A stretch of DNA of 64,000 nucleotides, from contig CATLPG010000005.1 of assembly GCA_950054195.1 (NCBI GenBank), positions 1-64,000 on the forward strand, written 5' to 3'. Both the position numbers and the translations under genes were made by a program. Origin of the DNA: an uncultured Saccharospirillaceae bacterium. Its GTDB lineage: Bacteria > Bacteroidota > Bacteroidia > Flavobacteriales_D > CAJJDF01. Under the pieces are notes generated by a model. The model saw only the letters and a program-made list of their open reading frames with translations. It was not told where the DNA came from and made no database searches. This document shows positions 9,650 through 18,087 of this stretch, piece after piece. Numbering within the stretch: the stretch's first letter is position 1; each line of letters opens with the position of its first letter.

Positions 9650-9654
9650 TTTTG

Positions 9655-10095
9655 ATGAAGTCATTAGTAGTATTAAGTGTTTTGTGTTTTTCTTTTTTAG
9701 GCGATTGTAAAATAATAGTAGAAAAACAAACGAAGGATGAGTTAATATTTTCATTCAAAGGAAATAAAGTAGTATATCGCAATAGTGTTTTAATGAAGCA
9801 TGAGTATATCATTTTAGATGATTTCGTTTTTGTTCAAGGAAGGACAAATAGCTTTCCAACTTTTAGTCAGTTTCATAATTTATATTACGTATCTGAGAGA
9901 TGTGAAATGGAAAACATAAGGTATAGCAATGTAAAAATAAGTAATGGAAAAGCTGAACGTGTCTCGAAAGAGTTATATAAGACAAAAATTCAAAACGGAG
10001 AATTACATATAGACAGTGCCGGTGTAACACTAGAAAGATTAAGCTCAAAAAATATCAAAGAAAAACTCAAAAAATATTTTTATGTTAATGAGTAA
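9655..10095 (+). CDS. Small exported protein downstream of the Rhs tail (possible immunity partner)
   Basis: This 146-residue protein starts at ATG 9655, five bases after the Rhs stop; an in-frame TTG one codon earlier is less likely. Residues 1-18 form a signal peptide (LVVLSVLCFSFLGDC) with a Cys at about 18 that could be a poor lipobox. The rest is a charged, strand-rich chain without a recognised domain. The position directly behind a polymorphic tail is where immunity proteins are found, but that role is inferred from context only. Confidence 0.5.
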   Translation: MKSLVVLSVLCFSFLGDCKIIVEKQTKDELIFSFKGNKVVYRNSVLMKHEYIILDDFVFVQGRTNSFPTFSQFHNLYYVSERCEMENIRYSNVKISNGKAERVSKELYKTKIQNGELHIDSAGVTLERLSSKNIKEKLKKYFYVNE

Positions 10096-10271
10096 TGTTG
10101 CCTCCGTTCCCGCAAGTTTGCAGCTTGGGTAATGTATCAGAATGGTTGATAGTAATCAATAAACACTAATGTTCATTCATTCTAAAAGCAGGACCAACAG
10201 TATTGATAAAAGTGAAGTTGTAACTGATTGGTGTTGTTTTGGGGTGGTGGTAATTTAAAAAGTAAAAATAG

Positions 10272-10312
10272 ATTATGGTAATACTAAGAAGAATACTTAG
10301 TATTACCATAAT
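10272..10312. repeat. Perfect 17-bp inverted repeat over the start codon of the next gene
   Basis: The arm 10272-10288 is the exact reverse complement of 10296-10312, with a 7-base spacer. The pairing stops at both edges (G10271/A10313 mismatch). The ATG at 10275 lies in the left arm, and codons 1-12 run through the whole structure. As RNA it would hide the start codon; as DNA it is a large operator-like palindrome. Confidence 0.85.
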
Positions 10313-10670
10313 AATACTTGCTTTAATTGAGTTTTATCAAGCAATTGAATGGATTATTACTTTTAATCAAGAACAACTTTGTTTTGTTGCTTACACATTA
10401 CTGGATTTCTTAATTTTAGCTACAGTCCTAGTTTATACCTGCACACACATTATTCTAAATAAGTTTATCCCCAATAGTAATCAATTTCTTATATATGCTG
10501 GGTTAAGTTTCATTTATATAGGATATGAAATTGCTATTATCCAAGCAGAATTATTTTATTCATGGAATATAATGATTTGTTTAGTAGCCGCTTTTGGTTC
10601 CCTAATTACTGATGATGAAAAGTGGTTTCCTTTAAATAAGAGTGACAATAATACCAAAGAAGATAATTAA
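10275..10670 (+). CDS. Four-helix integral membrane protein of unknown function
   Basis: This 131-residue protein has four predicted membrane helices at about 5-27, 38-60, 72-92 and 97-114, and a charged C-terminal tail (NKSDNNTKEDN). No domain is recognised. The start is the only ATG or GTG near the first helix, and it sits inside the perfect inverted repeat at 10272-10312. The gene follows the Rhs tail and its small exported partner by 179 bases and may be part of the same accessory module, though no shared promoter is visible. Confidence 0.5.
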   Translation: MVILRRILSITIIILALIEFYQAIEWIITFNQEQLCFVAYTLLDFLILATVLVYTCTHIILNKFIPNSNQFLIYAGLSFIYIGYEIAIIQAELFYSWNIMICLVAAFGSLITDDEKWFPLNKSDNNTKEDN

Positions 10671-10946
10671 TGGTTCAATTGGTGTTGCTTCAAGGTGAAT
10701 ACTTTAACCTCAATCTCGAACAAAATTGAAATAATAAAAAAGCTTATTTTTCACATTGCTGTTAGAGCTTATTCAATATTTATAGCCGAGTTTACAGATT
10801 ATTTCTTTAATGTTTTAACCATAAATACGATAATAGAACAAAACACGGCAATAATGAATGGTTAAGACTATTAAAATAAGCTCACCTAATGATACTCCCT
10901 CAATTGATATCTTAACTACTTCCATATGGTAAGTTTAATGTAAAAT
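10671..10946. other. Gene-poor stretch between the membrane protein and the gldJ terminator
   Basis: No intact gene is seen on either strand. The only coding-like signal is the frameshifted minus-strand microprotein at 10799-10925. The rest is AT-rich sequence without repeats or clear promoters. Together with 10096-10274 it flanks the accessory segment. Confidence 0.5.
10799..10925 (-). pseudogene. Frameshifted single-helix microprotein (about 41 aa if repaired)
   Basis: ATG at 10925 starts MEVVKISIEGVSLGELILIVLT. In the same frame it ends after 36 codons in a non-hydrophobic tail (stop at 10815-10817). One base out of frame, the sequence continues as FIIAVFCSIIVFMVKTLKK before a stop at 10799-10801. 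The second reading completes a credible transmembrane helix with a basic end. This suggests a one-base insertion near 10848 in a small membrane-protein gene, or a chance pattern in AT-rich DNA. Confidence 0.35.
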
Positions 10947-10977
10947 AAAAAAGACCAATGCTTAGCATTGGTCTTTC
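10947..10977 (-). terminator. Rho-independent terminator of the porP-gldJ transcript
   Basis: A perfect 12-bp stem (10950-10961 with 10965-10976) has a 3-base loop. On the minus strand it is followed by a T-rich run. It lies 23 bases beyond the gldJ stop. Confidence 0.9.
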
Positions 10978-10998
10978 AAAATATATGATGGAGTCAAT

Positions 10999-12921
10999 TT
11001 ATCTTCTCCTAGCTCTAATACCAGTTGGGCTACCAACTCTAGTCATAGCACATCTAAACCCAATAAAATCTGTAGATCTATGTTCATCATAGTACCTTCT
11101 AGTACCAGGATTCATCCAGTAAGCTCTATCTCTCCAGCTACCACCCTTAAATACTCTAGAATGATCATGAATTAAAGATCTTGGTTTATTAGCCTCATTA
11201 CCACCAGATTTGTACATAACCCAATTAGGGTTTTGTCCAGATCTGTTTCTTTCAGCTAAATCTGTTTGTCCATCAAACTCATTAATCTTTTCTTTTACAT
11301 CTCCATTTTCATAATAAATACTAGAGGTTAAATCACCATCTAGGTAATCAATATAATCTGCTTGTTGGTAGTTTCTTCTATCTAAATTTTCTTCAGCAGT
11401 AATCTCTCTTGTTTTGATGTTACCAGGGGTATTCATTACAAAGTCAGAAATTCCCTTCTTAATTTTTGGTACCAACTCAAATTGGAAGTTTTCTAAACCT
11501 TCAGTTCCTTGTACGTTAGCAACAATATCTGGAATTAATGTTTCCATTACTTCTCTAACAGCAATCGAAGCATCTAGTTTTCTACCATCTAGGAAAAGCT
11601 CATTAGCAACACCAATTGCACTTTTTACAGTATCTAGTAAGTAACTATCTAATGAGTCGGATACTACACCAGCAACTCTAGTTTCTCTAGCAGCAGTAAA
11701 GTCAACCAAATACTCTACAATACCAGGTACATCATAAAGCGCCTCATCTAACTTATCATCGGTTGCACCCTCACTGTTTAGTACTGTTGTTTTAAATACG
11801 TTACCTCTAAATGGTCTAAAATCATCAAAGTCTTCAGAAGAAAGTGGTCTGTATACATCCATTACCCACTCAGAAACATTACCTCCCATGTGGTATAAGC
11901 CATAATCATTAGGCCAGTAAGAAATTACAGGAGCAGTAACATCGGCTTTATCATTTAAGTTACCAGCAATTCCCATGTAATCTCCTCTACCTCTTTGGAA
12001 ATTAGCTAACATTTCTCCTTTAAACTTATCATCTGGGTTTCTAGTCCAGTGACCATCCCATGGGTATAACCTTCTACTAGTAATACGACCATCCACAACA
12101 TTACCAATTAAACCGTAAGCAGCATATTCCCACTCAGCTTCAGTTGGTAATCTGTAACGAGGAAGTAGAATACCATCTTCCATTTTTACCTTTCGTGGAG
12201 CTAAATCCTTTGTTCTAATTCTTCCACCGTTTCCACCACCGCTTCCATTGTTAGGATCAAGATCTATTAATTGTCCTTTAGGGTTGTCAGAGTTTTCGTA
12301 TTGACCAGCCATGTATGCATCTGTAGTGTAAGGCTCATTTTGTTGGTTATTGTTCCATAATAAAATACCTTCTCTAATTAAGATGTATTCGTTAACTCTA
12401 TCGGTTCTCCAAGCACAATAGTTATTAGCTTGTAACCAACTAACACCTACTACAGGATAGTCTCTGTATGCAGGGTGTCTTAAATAATACTCTACATAAG
12501 GTTCGTTATACCCTAATTTACTTCTCCATACCAAAGTATCAGGTAAAGCTTTTTTGTAAACTACTGGAAAATCGGTATACGTTCTTTTAGGCCAGTGTAA
12601 GTAATCTAACCAATGTTGATTAGTAACTTCCGTTTCATCAATGTAAAAAGATGATACAGTAACTCTTCTTGGAACATTATTCCAATCAAACGCCACATCT
12701 TGCTCAGTTCTTCCCATTGTAAAAGTACCCCCCTCAATAAGAACCAAACCAGGTCCAGTTTCTTGATCAACAAACTTGGCTTTTAAGTAACCTCCATTTG
12801 TTGGATCATTGTAATTCCATCCAGTTGCAGAAGACCTATCCTTTCTTCCACAAGAAGCAATAAATCCAACTGCTACAAAAAGAGCAATGAACTTACTTAC
12901 TTTAACTTTCGACTTCCTCAT
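10999..12921 (-). CDS. gldJ: Gliding motility lipoprotein GldJ (SUMF1-fold, non-enzymatic)
   Basis: GldJ is an outer-membrane lipoprotein needed for gliding and stable type IX secretion. The start chosen is ATG 12921, preceded by AAGGAAAG; an in-frame upstream ATG at 12987 would add 22 Lys-rich residues and bury the signal peptide. Residues 1-24 form a lipoprotein signal ending in IASC. The formylglycine-generating-enzyme-like fold starts with GPGLVLIEGGTFTMGR, followed by DETEVTN, and closes with VFKGGSWRDRAYWMNPGTRRYY and FIGFRCA. A Ser-Ala-Thr-Gly-Trp-Asn-Tyr segment after the Cys is GldJ-like rather than GldK-like. At about 640 aa it is longer than the roughly 560-residue Flavobacterium protein because of an internal insert. 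Neighbouring porU and porV match the known gldJ-porU-porV grouping. Confidence 0.88.
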   Translation of the reverse strand: MRKSKVKVSKFIALFVAVGFIASCGRKDRSSATGWNYNDPTNGGYLKAKFVDQETGPGLVLIEGGTFTMGRTEQDVAFDWNNVPRRVTVSSFYIDETEVTNQHWLDYLHWPKRTYTDFPVVYKKALPDTLVWRSKLGYNEPYVEYYLRHPAYRDYPVVGVSWLQANNYCAWRTDRVNEYILIREGILLWNNNQQNEPYTTDAYMAGQYENSDNPKGQLIDLDPNNGSGGGNGGRIRTKDLAPRKVKMEDGILLPRYRLPTEAEWEYAAYGLIGNVVDGRITSRRLYPWDGHWTRNPDDKFKGEMLANFQRGRGDYMGIAGNLNDKADVTAPVISYWPNDYGLYHMGGNVSEWVMDVYRPLSSEDFDDFRPFRGNVFKTTVLNSEGATDDKLDEALYDVPGIVEYLVDFTAARETRVAGVVSDSLDSYLLDTVKSAIGVANELFLDGRKLDASIAVREVMETLIPDIVANVQGTEGLENFQFELVPKIKKGISDFVMNTPGNIKTREITAEENLDRRNYQQADYIDYLDGDLTSSIYYENGDVKEKINEFDGQTDLAERNRSGQNPNWVMYKSGGNEANKPRSLIHDHSRVFKGGSWRDRAYWMNPGTRRYYDEHRSTDFIGFRCAMTRVGSPTGIRARRR

Positions 12922-12971
12922 ATTCTTTCCTTTTTTCTTTTTCTTTAACAACAAGTGCTTCCTACTAATAA

Positions 12972-13937
12972 CTAAAAAGAAGGACAACTTATTGTTCTAT
13001 ATCTTTTTCTAGGAGGTTTACATGTAAAGTTCAATTGGAATGAAACTTCATGCGAACCTGCTGTTGCTAAAGTTAATTTACTTGTTGTTACATCATAGCT
13101 ATATCCAATTTTAGCTAAGTCTGATTGTAAACCAATTAATAGAATAAATGCATCTGCATTTCTATACCATGCTCCAAACCATAATGGTCCTTTGGTTACA
13201 TATAAACCTAAATTTAACTGCTGAAACGTACCTTGCTGTCTAAATAAAACGTTTGGAGAAATTTTAGCATCGTTTTGGGAATACTTGCTTTCTGATAATG
13301 AAATTAATGCACCTGCATGACCTGTTAACTTCATTGGTAGTGGACTATTTCCTTGCACTAAGGATTCGTCTGGCTCAGTTAAGTGATGAGCAGCAAATCC
13401 AAAATAAAAATTCTTGCTAAACCCTAATAAACCAGCAGAAAAATCTACACCAGTTTTTCTTCCTCCCCTTGGTATATCTGCAGTTTGATAAACAAACCCT
13501 CTTCTTGGGTCAATCATATCTCCAAATGTTAACTTGCTCCAATCTAAACTTTTTTGGAAAAAAGTTGCTTGAAAACCAGCTCTGATTGAAAACTGACGAG
13601 AAACTTTAAATTGGTAAGAATAAATCCCAGAAACGTTAAGTGTAGATAAAGTTTTAGCAGCAACATCATTTGTTACTAATAAACCTAGCCCACCTTTAAG
13701 TCCTCTAACATTTTGATCGTAGGAAACACTTTGTGTAACAAAAGTTCCAGAAATTCCTGGCCACTGATTTCTGTAGTTCATTGAAACCCTAGGACAATTG
13801 TGTGTTCCTGCAAAGGCAGGATTTAAGTACAATGGGTTAGCATAGAACTGTGTAAACTCAGGGTCTTGGGCCTTTAAATTAAAGGCCAAAACCAGCGAAA
13901 ACAGGGCAATATATGTTTTTAACAAGTTCGTGTTCAT
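12972..13937 (-). CDS. PorP/SprF-family type IX secretion outer-membrane protein
   Basis: This 321-residue barrel protein has a signal peptide (1-23, cleaved after LKAQ). The hallmark N-terminal motif is QDPEFTQFYANPLYLNPAFAGT, with NYRNQWP soon after. PorP/SprF proteins are outer-membrane partners of the T9SS; several paralogues usually exist, each linked to particular exported proteins or to the PorK/N ring. Here it precedes gldJ by 50 bases on the same strand and diverges from porU. That position suggests a partner of GldJ rather than a dedicated SprB-type adhesin, but this is inference. The usual gldKLMN genes are not in this window. Confidence 0.88.
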   Translation of the reverse strand: MNTNLLKTYIALFSLVLAFNLKAQDPEFTQFYANPLYLNPAFAGTHNCPRVSMNYRNQWPGISGTFVTQSVSYDQNVRGLKGGLGLLVTNDVAAKTLSTLNVSGIYSYQFKVSRQFSIRAGFQATFFQKSLDWSKLTFGDMIDPRRGFVYQTADIPRGGRKTGVDFSAGLLGFSKNFYFGFAAHHLTEPDESLVQGNSPLPMKLTGHAGALISLSESKYSQNDAKISPNVLFRQQGTFQQLNLGLYVTKGPLWFGAWYRNADAFILLIGLQSDLAKIGYSYDVTTSKLTLATAGSHEVSFQLNFTCKPPRKRYRTISCPSF

Positions 13938-14104
13938 AAAATTTCAGTTACAATCAATACGGTAAAAATATAAATAAGTTTCAAAAAACTGCAATAAATA
14001 CAATAAGTTTTTGATAAAGCCGTTTCTCACGAAAAGGAAAGATTTGAATTAAAATTATTTTTGAACTAGATTTATTAACAATTAAATTAAACAAGAAACT
14101 CCCT

Positions 14105-17100
14105 ATGAGATTCAAGTCTTATATTCTACTAACACTTTTTTTTGCGAATTATTTTGCTTTTTCACAAACAAACACCAAAACGTTAAATTTTAACTGGAAA
14201 TTAACTAACAATAGCCCGTCATACTTGTACTATAACAATAAGGAGAATGCCCAAAAACGTGGTGTACGGTCTTTTTACATGAGCGAGCAGCTAAACGTTA
14301 ATCAAGGAATAAGTGTATCCTACACTATTCAAAAAGAAATGAAACTTTCAAGCTTAGGCAATACTGCTGTAAATACAACATATTTAGAAGCAGGAACTGA
14401 GGTGGAAGTTAGCGTGAATTACAAGAACAGTGCACGGGATAAATATGGTATAGTTGAAGTGAAGCCTTATTACAAGAAAAACAATGAACTTTATTTGGTG
14501 GAAGAATTGGTTGTAACTTTTACTAAAACCGATGTATTAAGTTCATTTGGAGCAGAAAGAGCAGGAGGACCTTATGTAAACACCTCAGTTTTAGCAACGG
14601 GTGATTTTTACAAGCTTCACACTACAAGAGATGGTGTTTATCAACTTACTTATGATGATTTAGTTAATCAAGGTTATCTCGCAGGATCAGTAAGCTCTGA
14701 TGCTATAAATATTTATGGAAATCATAATGGAATGCTCCCAGAGCATAACAGCGTATTTAGACACGATGATCTTCAAAAAAATGCAATAGAAATTATTGAT
14801 GGCGGAGATAATTCGTTTGATCAAGGAGACTATATCTTGTTTTATGGCGAGTCACCTCACAAATGGACGTATAACTCAGCTTCTTTATTATTTGAGTATA
14901 CCCATCATTTGTATGTAGATAAATCAACTTATTTCATCACCTTTAATGATAATTCAGGGGCGAAAAGAGTTCCTGAGCTACCAGCATCAGCATCTACTCC
15001 AAATTATACCATGACAACTTTTAATGATTTTAAAGTTAGAGAGCTTGAAACAGTAAATTTAATGGCAGCAAATAATAGAGGGGGGTCTGGAAAAAGATGG
15101 TTCGGAGAAGTTTTTGATGTTCAGCTTAACTACCCTTTCAACTTTTCTTTTCCTAATGTAGATGCAAGTTCACCAACAACAATTAAAACAGTGGTCGCAG
15201 CATATACGCCAGGAGCTGAATCCAGTAGCTTTACTATAACCTCTGAAGGGAATACAGATAATATAAATATACCAGGGGTTCCAGTTGGTTCTCATGCCGA
15301 TGTGGCTAGAGAAGGAACGAGTTTATTAACTTACACGGGGTCTTCAGGAAATGTTTCGATTAATGTTCAATTTACTAAATCATTAAGTGGTAACTCTCAA
15401 GGGTGGCTGGATTACATAGAGGTTAATACAAAGCGAAATTTAATAATGAGTGGTAATCAAATGATTTTCCAAGATGTTGATGGTGTAGGAACAGGTAATG
15501 TTTCCACTTTTAACTTATCAAATGCTTCATTAGTAAATCAAATATGGGATGTAACTAACCCGCTTAATATCGGGAGGTTATTTACTACAAATACAGGTTC
15601 GGATAAATCTTTTGTTTTTGAGTCAGATACGTTGAGGAAGTTTATTGCATTTAACTCAACCGGATATTTATCAGTAGAGTATGGCGAAAAAGTTGAAAAT
15701 CAAAACTTACATGGACAGTTGTCACCAGATATGATGATTGTATATCATCCGATATTTGAAGCTCAAGTAGATAAATTAAAAGCATTTCACGAATCAAAAG
15801 GATTAACAGTTCAAAAAGCGAGTGTTTTTGAAATTTACAATGAATTTTCATCAGGAATGCAAGATGTGTCAGCAATAAAAACATACGCTAAAATGCATTA
15901 CGATAGAGCAAATCCTGTTATACCAAAATACATGCTGCTTTTTGGTGATGGATCATATGACTATAAAGGTAGGGTTAGTCCAAATCATAATTTTGTTCCT
16001 GTTTGGGAGTCGGCTAATTGGATTGATGATTTAGAAAGTCACACCACTGATGATTTTTATGGTATACTGGATGATAACGAAGGAATAGCAGTATTTGATT
16101 TATTAGATGTGGCAGTGGGCAGATTAACTGTTCGCTCAACAAGTGAAGCAGAGGTTGTTGTAAATAAAATTATCAACTATCAAAGCTCTTCTGCCTCTCA
16201 ATCGCAATTAGAGAATTGTAATAGTGCTGGATCACAAAGTTCGTTTGGTGATTGGAGAAACGTGTTAACATTTGTAACAGATGATGTTGATGAAGGCTGG
16301 GAAGCAAGTTTTTTTAGACATGTAGAGGAAGTATCGGATTCTATTGAAAAAAAATACCCAGTTTTCAATATTGAAAAATTGCACATGGACGCTTTTAAAC
16401 AAGAGTCTACTCCTGGAGGCGAGAGATATTATGATGGACAAGAAGCAATTAGAAGAAGAATTGAAAATGGGTCTTTAATCGTAGCATATGAAGGGCATGG
16501 AGGTGAAGTAGGTTGGGCACATGAGCGTATACTTGATTTAGCAACCATTAATGGATGGTCAAATTATTATAGAATGCCCGTTTTTTTAACAGCTACCTGT
16601 GAGTTTACAAAGTATGATGACCCAAGTAGAACATCAGCTGGAGAACAACTTTTTCTAAACCCATCGGGAGGGGCAATAGCTTTGTTTACAACTACTAGAG
16701 CTGTTTTTCAATCATCAAATGAACGATTAATAGAATCATTTTTTGAGCAATCTTTTGTAAAAGAAGCAAATGGAGAACCAAGAACCTTGGGAGATATTTA
16801 TAAATTAACAAAAAACAAGCCTGGTGTTTATGGAAGTTTCGAATTTAGAAAGTTTAGTTTAATAGGTGACCCAGCATTGGATTTAGCTTTTCCTAAACAG
16901 CAAGTAATAACAGATAGTGTTAACGGTGTAAGCATTAACGCAACAATTGACACTTTAAAAGCTTTAAGTAAAGTAACAGTATCAGGTTATATTGCAGATG
17001 AAAACGGTAATATTCTACCTAATTATAATGGCTTTGTATTCCCAACAGTATTTGATAAAAAGCAAGTTTTAAATACACTTGGAAACAAATCTCCAGCATA

Positions 17101-17977
17101 TATTTATGGTTTTGATGTTCAAAAAAGCACCTTATATAAAGGTAAAGCAACTGTTGAAAACGGACGTTTTGAATTTAGCTTTGTGGTTCCAAAGGATATT
17201 AACTATACGTTCGGAGCGGGAAAAATAAGTTACTATGCATTTAATGGTACAGAGGATGCTACAGGATATAGTAGTGACGTAACTATAGGAGGAACAGATC
17301 CCAACGCAAGTCAAGATAATGTTGGTCCAGAAGTAAGTTTATATTTAAATAATGAAAGTTTTGTTTCTGGAGGAATTACCGATGAGGAACCAACGCTATA
17401 CGCCTCTCTGTTTGATTCGAATGGAATTAATACAACAGGAAATGGAATTGGACACGATTTAACAGCTGTAATTGATGAAAATACAAGCAAGGCGATTGTC
17501 CTTAATACTTATTACGAATCAGACCCAGATAGCTACCAAAGTGGAAAAGTGATTTTCCCAATGGAGCGTTTGTCAGAAGGAAACCATACACTAAGTTTAA
17601 AAGCATGGGATGTCTACAACAACTCATCCGAAACAATGATTGATTTTGTAGTGGTTAAAAACGAAGAGTTAGCTATTGATCATGTGTTGAATTACCCAAA
17701 CCCATTTACCACAAGAACGCAGTTTTTCTTTGAACATAACCAAAGCTGCGAATCTCTAGAGGTACAAATTCAAGTTTTCACGGTCTCTGGAAAGTTAGTT
17801 AAAACAATTAACCAAACAGTTTTAACTAACGGTTATAGGGTAGAACCTATTGAGTGGGATGGTAAAGATGATTATGGTGATCATATAGGTAGAGGTACTT
17901 ACGTTTACCGCGTAAAAGTGACCGATAAGGAAAACAACAAGGTAGAGAAGTTCGAAAAACTCGTACTTTTGAAATAA
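14105..17977 (+). CDS. porU: Type IX secretion system sortase PorU (C25 gingipain-like peptidase)
   Basis: PorU is the outer-membrane-surface sortase that removes the sorting domain of T9SS cargo and links cargo to the anionic lipopolysaccharide anchor. The 1290-residue protein has a signal peptide (1-21). Its C25 catalytic domain contains His798 in YEGHGGEVGW and the nucleophile Cys832 in TATCEFTKYDD. The chain ends in a CTD-like fold (from about 1195, NYPNPFTTRTQF, to GTYVYRVKVTD and FEKLVLLK) that PorU itself keeps. The length agrees with the family. It diverges from porP-gldJ and is followed by porV, the usual order. Confidence 0.93.
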   Translation: MRFKSYILLTLFFANYFAFSQTNTKTLNFNWKLTNNSPSYLYYNNKENAQKRGVRSFYMSEQLNVNQGISVSYTIQKEMKLSSLGNTAVNTTYLEAGTEVEVSVNYKNSARDKYGIVEVKPYYKKNNELYLVEELVVTFTKTDVLSSFGAERAGGPYVNTSVLATGDFYKLHTTRDGVYQLTYDDLVNQGYLAGSVSSDAINIYGNHNGMLPEHNSVFRHDDLQKNAIEIIDGGDNSFDQGDYILFYGESPHKWTYNSASLLFEYTHHLYVDKSTYFITFNDNSGAKRVPELPASASTPNYTMTTFNDFKVRELETVNLMAANNRGGSGKRWFGEVFDVQLNYPFNFSFPNVDASSPTTIKTVVAAYTPGAESSSFTITSEGNTDNINIPGVPVGSHADVAREGTSLLTYTGSSGNVSINVQFTKSLSGNSQGWLDYIEVNTKRNLIMSGNQMIFQDVDGVGTGNVSTFNLSNASLVNQIWDVTNPLNIGRLFTTNTGSDKSFVFESDTLRKFIAFNSTGYLSVEYGEKVENQNLHGQLSPDMMIVYHPIFEAQVDKLKAFHESKGLTVQKASVFEIYNEFSSGMQDVSAIKTYAKMHYDRANPVIPKYMLLFGDGSYDYKGRVSPNHNFVPVWESANWIDDLESHTTDDFYGILDDNEGIAVFDLLDVAVGRLTVRSTSEAEVVVNKIINYQSSSASQSQLENCNSAGSQSSFGDWRNVLTFVTDDVDEGWEASFFRHVEEVSDSIEKKYPVFNIEKLHMDAFKQESTPGGERYYDGQEAIRRRIENGSLIVAYEGHGGEVGWAHERILDLATINGWSNYYRMPVFLTATCEFTKYDDPSRTSAGEQLFLNPSGGAIALFTTTRAVFQSSNERLIESFFEQSFVKEANGEPRTLGDIYKLTKNKPGVYGSFEFRKFSLIGDPALDLAFPKQQVITDSVNGVSINATIDTLKALSKVTVSGYIADENGNILPNYNGFVFPTVFDKKQVLNTLGNKSPAYIYGFDVQKSTLYKGKATVENGRFEFSFVVPKDINYTFGAGKISYYAFNGTEDATGYSSDVTIGGTDPNASQDNVGPEVSLYLNNESFVSGGITDEEPTLYASLFDSNGINTTGNGIGHDLTAVIDENTSKAIVLNTYYESDPDSYQSGKVIFPMERLSEGNHTLSLKAWDVYNNSSETMIDFVVVKNEELAIDHVLNYPNPFTTRTQFFFEHNQSCESLEVQIQVFTVSGKLVKTINQTVLTNGYRVEPIEWDGKDDYGDHIGRGTYVYRVKVTDKENNKVEKFEKLVLLK

Positions 17978-18002
17978 GTAAGCGAATAATCTGTTATATT
18001 TG
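17969..18002 (+). promoter_or_regulatory. Candidate promoter of porV
   Basis: TTG at 17969-17971 and TATATTTG at 17995-18002 are 23 bases apart, matching the Bacteroidota -33/-7 pattern. It overlaps the end of porU and would leave an untranslated leader of roughly 78 bases before porV. Confidence 0.5.
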
Positions 18003-18087
18003 CTGTTCAACAAAAACTAAAAGTAAAGCCTATCGATTGATTTTACGCTTTAATTAGTGGCTGTAGTAGTCACGTAAAAGACCGAAA

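Noticed and set aside
10228-10700. ATTGGTGTTG seen at about 10228 and again near 10679, considered as direct repeats flanking the membrane gene
   Set aside because: Only ten bases match fully and similarity fades at once on both sides, so a chance match is likely in this DNA.
15651-15884. Antisense open frame of 77 codons in porU
   Set aside because: Codon pattern and position are those of a shadow of porU; no promoter or family match is visible.
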